Below, one piece after another: positions 57,660 to 64,000 of a stretch of 64,000 nt of DNA; position 1 is the stretch's first letter, and each line of letters opens with the position of its first letter. The stretch spans positions 28,992,490 to 29,056,489 of the forward strand of contig OX421499.1 in NCBI GenBank assembly GCA_949126835.1. The letters run 5' to 3'. The position numbers were made by a program, and so were the translations under genes. Below the pieces are notes generated by a model, which was not told the origin of the DNA, ran no database searches, and saw only the letters and a list, made by a program, of their open reading frames with translations. Source of the DNA: Anisus vortex. Lineage: Eukaryota; Mollusca; Gastropoda; Planorbidae.

Positions 57660-59170
57660 AAGGTGAGTTTTCAATCTTTCGTTCTTCCTTTTATGTTTCC
57701 ATGCATAAAAGAGCTACAAGAAACGTGGTCGCACGAGCAAGCCCTCGAATCGATCGTACACCCCCATCCCGCCCCCTTTCCGGTGTCTTCAAACGGCGAG
57801 GAGTGTGCTGGGTGACCGCTAGAAAAAAAAATCGTGTTTGCGCGTTAATTATTTGTAGAATCAAACATAAAAAGTACCGTAACATGATTGTGCCATTTAA
57901 AGTAAAAAAATTCAACAAATCGATATATTGAAAATATTAATCTAATTTTTGGCATTTACAGTAAAAATGTATGAATGATAATTAAAACTCTAAGTGTTTA
58001 AATTTATATGTATATGAATATAATGTAAAATTGTAAGCATATATTGATTTATATAGAGACTGTGAAAAAGTCATTGAATTATCGTTAGCTGTTTTAAAGT
58101 TATGAGCATTATAGTGAGAATATCGGAAATTTTCGATCACAATATTTAAAACTAATTACAAAGGTTATATAAAGTGGTGATTTTGCTCATAACTTTTCTT
58201 TCTTCTAGTGAAGATATATAGGCTATATATAACTTATTCATCTTCCTTACCTGTGAGTGACATCTTCTCTACTCCTGCCCTTTTCCCCCTACACTCGCTG
58301 TCGTGTATCCAATATGAAATGTATCGTGTTTACCGAAACCAGCAGTACTCAGTGAGCAAAACCTTAGAACACTCCCTTTTAACTGCACGCCACAAGCGTC
58401 CGATTACTCCAATTTTATCGACAACGCTCAGTATCGCGACACAGCCCAGATTTTGTTCCATGTAGAGAAATGCAAGCCAAATACCAGTTGTTGTTTTTTT
58501 AAATAAATAAATAATAAAGCCAGTAAATTGGCGTTCCACTCACACAATCGACATAAATCAACATGCGCTGGAAAAAATAGTTTCGACCGATCGATCTTCT
58601 AAATCCAGTTTCGACTAATGCATGTTTTTTCACCCTCGCTTCTTGTTTCGTTTTTTTTTAACATGTTCAAAAAAAATATAAAAAGAAAGACTCGTAAGTT
58701 CAACCGGACACAAATGTTACCTAGCAACTGATGATGCTTTTAAGAGCTGGATGGACGCTCTGTGGTGGACTGGGAAAAAAAAGCGTTTATTATCCTAAAA
58801 ATAAAAACCACTATGTCCACGTTGTTATTATTTTTTTTCATGTAATTTTTTTTTCTTCATCTCTCTATCCTTCGATTTGAACAAAAGATAAATATGGACT
58901 GGATTTCACAAACAACTTTTACATACAAGACCATGGTACACACAGGAGCAAACATTCTGATTATCAACCCTGGATTAAATATTCTTCACATTCTTCTTTG
59001 ACATGCACCCACACACACTGGCTCGCGCACACAAACACACACCAGTGCACTCTGGGATTAAGCACGTGCGCTCGCTATTTAAAAAAAAAAATCTTTACCT
59101 CAAAAGCGTGTTGCTTTGAATGTTGCTATTTATTTTTTATCTGCAAGAAACTGAAATCAAGAGTGGTCAA
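57660..59170. other. Intergenic sequence, partly of balanced composition
   Basis: 57700-57850 and 58240-58465 are GC-richer than their surroundings and hold ORFs of 70-85 codons on both strands, none with a domain I recognise and none clearly splice-bounded. An RFX X-box motif lies at 58716-58728. Regulatory or undiscovered exon sequence is possible. Confidence 0.35.
58716..58728. promoter_or_regulatory. Candidate RFX X-box
   Basis: GTTACCTAGCAAC matches GTNRCC-N-RGYAAC exactly. Motif only; no gene start is assigned beside it. Confidence 0.4.
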
Positions 59171-59174
59171 AGGG

Positions 59175-59255
59175 TTAACCCTTCCCGTACCGACCTACTT
59201 CTATCTATGCTGCCTTCAGTTCCGCTATATACGAGCTCGGGACTGTAAGGGTTAA
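59175..59255. mobile_element. piggyBac-type MITE, 81 bp including TTAA sites
   Basis: TTAACCCTTCCCGTACCGAC at the left and CGGGACTGTAAGGGTTAA at the right: TTAA on both sides and inverted CCCTT termini, the hallmarks of piggyBac elements. No coding sequence. Confidence 0.65.
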
Positions 59256-59259
59256 CGTT

Positions 59260-60200
59260 CCTTTGATTTGGAAATCAAACAGTTGTTTATGGTTCATTGT
59301 TTATCTAGATGAGTGTTAATTGGTCATATAAGCTTATTTCAGCAATATCTACAAAAACAAGGATTAACGAAAACATAGATTTAACGCACCCCCTCTCCCC
59401 TCCACCCAAAAAAAATATTTATATATATATATAAATATAATTATAAACAAAAACTAAAATAACGCAACGTTGATAATATGGTGATATTAATCTGAATACT
59501 TCATTGAAGAGTTTTAATACTATATAATAATTGTAGGCCTTATTACAATATGTGTTCTTGTCCGACAATGCTTCATGATATAATGTTAAGCCCTATGGAT
59601 TAATTATAGTTGAAATAAGCGACGTTTGGCTAACTTGTTTGTACAACTTACGTATTTCACTGAACAGACAGCGTGTTGTTTTGTTTCAATGTAATAACTT
59701 TTCAGTAAGTGTCGCAATGCCGCAGGGGGGTGTAATTAATCTTAGCGTTGTTACGGTAGGCCTACACGCCTATTAAAAAAAGAATAGAATATCCTACTTT
59801 TAATCAAACAATAGTTAGACTTATTAAAGTAACAAAAAAAAATTGAGGGCTCTTAAAATTGAATTAAAAAAAAGAGTATTGTAAGAAAACAAACACGAAA
59901 AAAAAAATCTTAATTACACATTTGCATACGATTATTATGTTTAGTAATTTCTATCTTTTTTTTCCTTCTTTTTATCGTTTTCACAGAGCTAACGTCTTGT
60001 TGAGGGCAAGAGGAAATTACAATTTACAAACTACCGGTAAATAGGGCAATAATTCGACAGCAGATGTATAGCGTTAAGGGGAGACAACGCTGGATTTTTT
60101 TTTTGTTTTACTGCACTGGTTGACGCCAACTGTATAGTGTCCCTTTTATTAAGATTTATAATAAGGTCTACAGTCTACACAGTTTACAAGTTCAGCAGGT

Positions 60201-60258
<58 letters not shown>

Positions 60259-61195
60259 CAAAAGATACATCTAAAAGAGTTGAAAGGATTTAGGTAGGCG
60301 TCTTAATGATAGGATTGTGTCGCCCACAACACGCAGGCTCAACATTTGCTTCTTTAAAAAAAAAAAAACAGAACTTAAACACACAAAAAATATATCAACC
60401 CACTTTTCAAATTTATTGAGCGGAGTGTGAGTTCAAAAAGCGTGTAATTATAGTGAACTGTTCACTCTATCTATAGTGAACCCTAAGCTGCGTATGGTGG
60501 AACAAGGTATCCCCTTTGTCTTGTAATGACGCATGGAATATTTAAAAAAAAAACACAACAAAAAACTTTAGTTTTGGGGTGGGGGAGGGGGTTGAATTTA
60601 TGTGAGGGTGTTAGGGCGCGAAAGGGGGCGTGGAGGAGGAAGGAAGGGTGGATTATGAAAAAAAAAATGTGTTTTCAGCCTTGTAATTTGACGATATGTT
60701 AAAATGTGTCATAGGGTGGTGGTTCTAAGGCTTTGGGGGTATGGATTCAGATCGCACGCCAAGATAGACAACACTGAAAATAAACAGCATAGAACGAACA
60801 TGGCATTATGAAGATGTAGTATTTGTTCTTAGTTGGGGGAGAGATATAATTCCCCCCCCCCTCTTTTGAAATCCAGCTTGGTAAAGAGAGGAATGCTGAT
60901 CTGATTACAAGGAAACCGATTCGAGGCTTTAAAACATAAGATAGAAGATAGCCGTAAAGTTAATTACAGAATGGTATTTGCTTGTTCTCCAATGTACACA
61001 TATCAACGTAATTACCCGTTTCATTATCAAACGTATAATTTTTTTTACCATGGGAAATTCCCGAAAATATGTTACTATGTTTTTCTTTGCGTATTTCCTT
61101 GTATTCCTTGTAGAACAAAGGGGTCTCTGCAACACGTTTTCAGCAATCTCGGTTCTGGACGGCATTCTCTCTCTCCCGCTTTCTCTCTCTCTCTC
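59260..61195. other. AT-rich intergenic sequence with (GA)n tract
   Basis: (GA)n at 60204-60254, CT-rich tract at 61165-61197, G/C tracts near 60580 and 60855. No coding signal. Confidence 0.5.
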
Positions 61196-61199
61196 TAGG

Positions 61200-61395
61200 T
61201 CATGCCGCCCCCAGTCTCATTCTTTATTCAAAACTCCTAGTTTGGATGGACACAGAAAGAAGTACCTGGGTGTGCGCTCATTTGAGTCAGTGGCGCCTTC
61301 TTTATGGAACAGTCTATCTCAGACACTGAGAGAATCACACCAAGAGCGCACTGAGCATGCTAATTTAATAGCATGGATAGAAGCGCCATAGAAAT
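61200..61395 (+). mobile_element. LINE ORF2 C-terminal remnant, family L3
   Basis: Frame reads SHSLFKTPSLDGHRKKYLGV, then RSFESVAPSLWNSLSQTLRE, the 'SLWNSLP' tail of a LINE ORF2. It is related to the minus-strand copy at 20310-20540. Confidence 0.7.
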
Positions 61396-61898
61396 GCCCA
61401 TTCTTATTCTTATTCTCACGCGCTTATTCTGGATTAGATATATATCCACTTGATCTAAGGCCATTAAGCAATATTCTTCGATTGAAAAAGCACGCACCAT
61501 TGTTAAATTTTTTCAATTACCTATTAACTTATTTGTCCTAAACACTAACCTGTAAATACGTGACTTCCTTTCTTATCGTTTAGGTATGTTTGTATTATAA
61601 GTGATTTATCACAATGACTAGACAAATGTATGAAAATAGTAGCTTCCACTTGCATCAAAATATTAATTGACCTCAGCTGTGAAAAGCTTTAATTTGGTAT
61701 ACTATGAACATGTAGCACGACACCTTGACGAAAAACTCCCATGCTTCGTTTGTCTACCTTGTCGCAGACCATAGGCATTCACCAAGAGACTACTAATATA
61801 GGAATCTGTGTATACTGTTATAAAGTGTAATCATTTTATTTTTCGTGAAATTTCGTTGACTTGTTAATAACTTGGTATTTTCTGTTCTATTTCTGCAG

Positions 61899-62140
61899 GG
61901 AAAGATTCCTTTTCGGATATTTCCGACGATGAAAACGACGTTTTTGGACATCTGTCACGTGATAGTAGCAAACCCATGCGCCCAAGATCGCTCGTCGCTG
62001 CACCACCCTCGCCGCGTATTTCGGCGCAACCGGAAGATAGAGCCGAGCCTCCCAGACAACCGCCAAGCCAAAACTTACCGTCAACTACAGTCAAACCCAA
62101 GCCTAAAATTTGGTCCATTTCTCACATTTTGGACTCTTGA
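61899..62140 (+). CDS. Terminal exon of a putative homeobox-type regulator (Iroquois-like C-terminus, eh1-like motif)
   Basis: Polypyrimidine tract and TTTCTGCAG acceptor, then two bases, 79 codons and TGA. The peptide starts acidic (KDSFSDISDDENDVFGHLSR), continues Pro/Ser/Gln-rich (about residues 25-60) and ends KPKPKIWSISHILDS. KPKIWS followed by a hydrophobic helix is typical of Iroquois-class homeodomain proteins near their C-terminus, and WSISHIL fits the Groucho-binding eh1 pattern ([FW]SIxxIL). I found no homeodomain exon on the plus strand to the left, so the rest is either far upstream or outside the window. GC drops sharply at both borders. The longer frame at 61872-62174 is an overlapping alternative without domain support. 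Confidence 0.55.
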
Positions 62141-64000
62141 AAAATATTACAACATCTGGTCTATTTTGGGCTAAGTTACAAAAAACCCAGTGCGCACCGA
62201 ATTTGTGCAATTTTTCCGATGGTTAAATAGCTTCTACTGGTATAGTTTCAGTTATAAGAACTATTAGAAATATACTATCATGTCTCGTGAGATTTACATG
62301 AAGAGGGTATTTTTCAATTGTTTGTTTAAAATCAAACTTTGGTCATTTTCAAACTTCTATTTAATTAGTATAATCATTGTATATAAATGTGTGTTCCTGC
62401 ATATGTATAAGTTGTATAGGCCCTCTTCAATACTTACCAAGTATAGGGCCATAGATCTACATGCATGTATTCAAATCAGCGGCCATTCCAGTAGATTTTC
62501 TATAATGGGCTCAATTTTCGAAAGCAACAACCTTATATAGCGATGCACTACTTGATGCATCCACGAAAGCAGATTGAAATTCGGACTTGAATGAAGAACT
62601 TTCCATTCTGCTGCCAGTGGACCACGGAAAAGTTAGGCCTACGTATGTAACTGAAGGATAATAAGACATACATTCTGAAAACGGAAACCGCTTTGACTCT
62701 GAAGTCCTCCGCGAATTCAAAGGGAAAGAACCAGTGATTTTTTTCCTTAGATCTGAACAATGCCGTGAAAAAACAAACGAAACAAAAAGAAACCCTGACC
62801 TATATTATTATAATATTATGAATCCCAAATGCATTTAATGTAACTTCAAATTTTCGTTTATAACAATGTAACAATTCGCTATAAGAATTGTATCAGGTCG
62901 ACACAAGCTCAACTACTTGTAACATAGAACTACTTGTAACATATAACTACTTGTAACATAGAACTATATGTAATATCTCATTTTCTCGACTGTGTTCGTG
63001 TGAGCATAATTTTGTGTGTGTATCATTTCATTCTTGTCGGTCAGAGTATAATTGTTATATTTTTTCATGTCATGTTCATGTATTGAAGTATTGTCTGCAT
63101 ACAGTAAGTGTATGAACTCAAGTTTCAATGTGAACATACGTAGAATGAAAGGTATGCCATTAAACAAATCTTGTTATCTATATAATGTGTATGGGTTGTT
63201 TTATTACTGTTGGTCCTAATTCGTTTTAGCGTGGGTGTGAGTGCGGGTGCAGGTGTATGTGTGTGTATGTGTGTGTGTATGTGTGTGTGTGTGTGTTTGT
63301 GTGTGAGTTAATACAATTGTTTCCAGTTTATGCTCTTAAAAAAAAAAAAGAAAAAATACAAACAAACAATAAAATCTATCAACAAACAAAAAAAAGGCAC
63401 AAATGAAGAAAAAAAAGTTTTAATTAAAATTATCATTTTTCATTAAAAAAAAAAAAAACAGCACACACAAACAAATAATAGTTATAAATAATAAATAAAG
63501 TTTGGCCTCAAGTTGAATTTTGCCACTAAAACGATTTGGTTTGAGGTGTGTTCAGAATTACGGATAGTGTAACCCAAAAGCCTTGAATGTCGTGGTTTTA
63601 TTTTTGGCTTCCAATATTGGGTCAAAATAAAAAATAACATTAAAAAAAATACAGTATCAGGCGCCATCTATTTGTCAAACTGATAATAATCTGATATATT
63701 ATAGAATGAATCAGGTCCAGGATAAAGGATGTGCAACATGAATGGGCGTATTCAGTAGGTGGTTCTGTAGGGGCCGGGGTGATGCTGCCTTTGTTTTTTT
63801 TTTGTGTTTTTTTAAAGGGATAATATTCCAGGATATTAAAAATATGCAGACATACCCCCTCAACCAAAACTCGACGAGAAGAGGGAGGGGTGGTAGATTC
63901 TTCCTGCAGCAACTTTCAAGTTTATTGGATAAGAGAAGATAATAGCGTTTTCTTTTCGGCCTTTTACCATACTTTATTACTGTGTCATCGTTTTTAATTT
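62141..64000. other. Putative 3' UTR and downstream AT-rich sequence
   Basis: The 3' UTR of the terminal exon should begin here; no poly-A signal can be tied to it with confidence (AATAAA occurs near 63370 and 63490). (GT)n tract at 63243-63306, A-rich runs at 63337-63460. No coding exon recognised. Confidence 0.4.

Noticed and set aside
58208..58540. Overlapping ORFs on both strands as a gene
   Set aside because: No domain, no convincing splice sites, and similar length on both strands. Noted only as GC-richer sequence.

Overview
This is a metazoan genome window, about two thirds AT, with long introns, GT-AG splicing and very dense interspersed repeats. The repeat spectrum (hAT elements with 8-bp target duplications, tRNA-headed SINEs, 5'-truncated non-LTR elements, a Ty3/gypsy element with the integrase-first domain order) suggests a mollusc, most likely a gastropod. 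That placement is an inference; nothing here identifies the species.

The main gene lies on the minus strand from about 35.8 kb down to the left edge. I joined 13 exons whose splice phases all agree (35735-35790, 35008-35156, 31430-31587, 29603-29747, 28634-28857, 25355-25622, 21243-21472, 19732-19894, 18540-18777, 10293-10410, 9193-9396, 3243-4772, 2156-2368). They encode about 1232 residues of a NACHT and WD-repeat protein of the NWD1/NWD2 type: a low-complexity N-terminus that may be myristoylated, a divergent DUF4062-like domain, a NACHT domain whose Walker A and Walker B motifs both lack their key residues, a long helical/winged-helix region, and the first WD40 blades. The gene continues beyond position 1.

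The introns are filled with repeats. 5.3-8.5 kb holds a hAT element with a second hAT nested in its transposase. 11.0-18.5 kb holds a 41-bp minisatellite made of copies of an exon's own 5' splice site, split by a 6.8-kb Ty3/gypsy element with 676-bp LTRs. 23.1-24.5 kb holds another hAT carrying a U2-snRNA-headed repeat. 25.7-26.9 and 31.8-32.1 kb hold MITEs, and 30.0-30.8 kb a 97-bp tandem repeat. 32.3-34.8 kb holds a hAT carrying six tandem copies of the U2-headed repeat.

From 36 to 61.9 kb I find no host coding exon, only transposon remnants (36.5-37.6, 37.8-38.2, 39.1-39.7, 40.5-45.0, 47.9-49.4, 51.8-52.3, 53.8-54.3, 55.3-57.3 and 59.2 kb) separated by AT-rich unique sequence. The most striking is a LINE C-terminus in which a 48-bp (16-codon) piece has expanded to about 30 copies and which is interrupted by a 2.75-kb DNA transposon. 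At 61899-62140 on the plus strand there is a terminal coding exon ending in a Groucho-type eh1-like motif resembling the C-terminus of Iroquois homeobox proteins. Its other exons were not found, so the repeat-poor stretches to its left may be introns or regulatory DNA.
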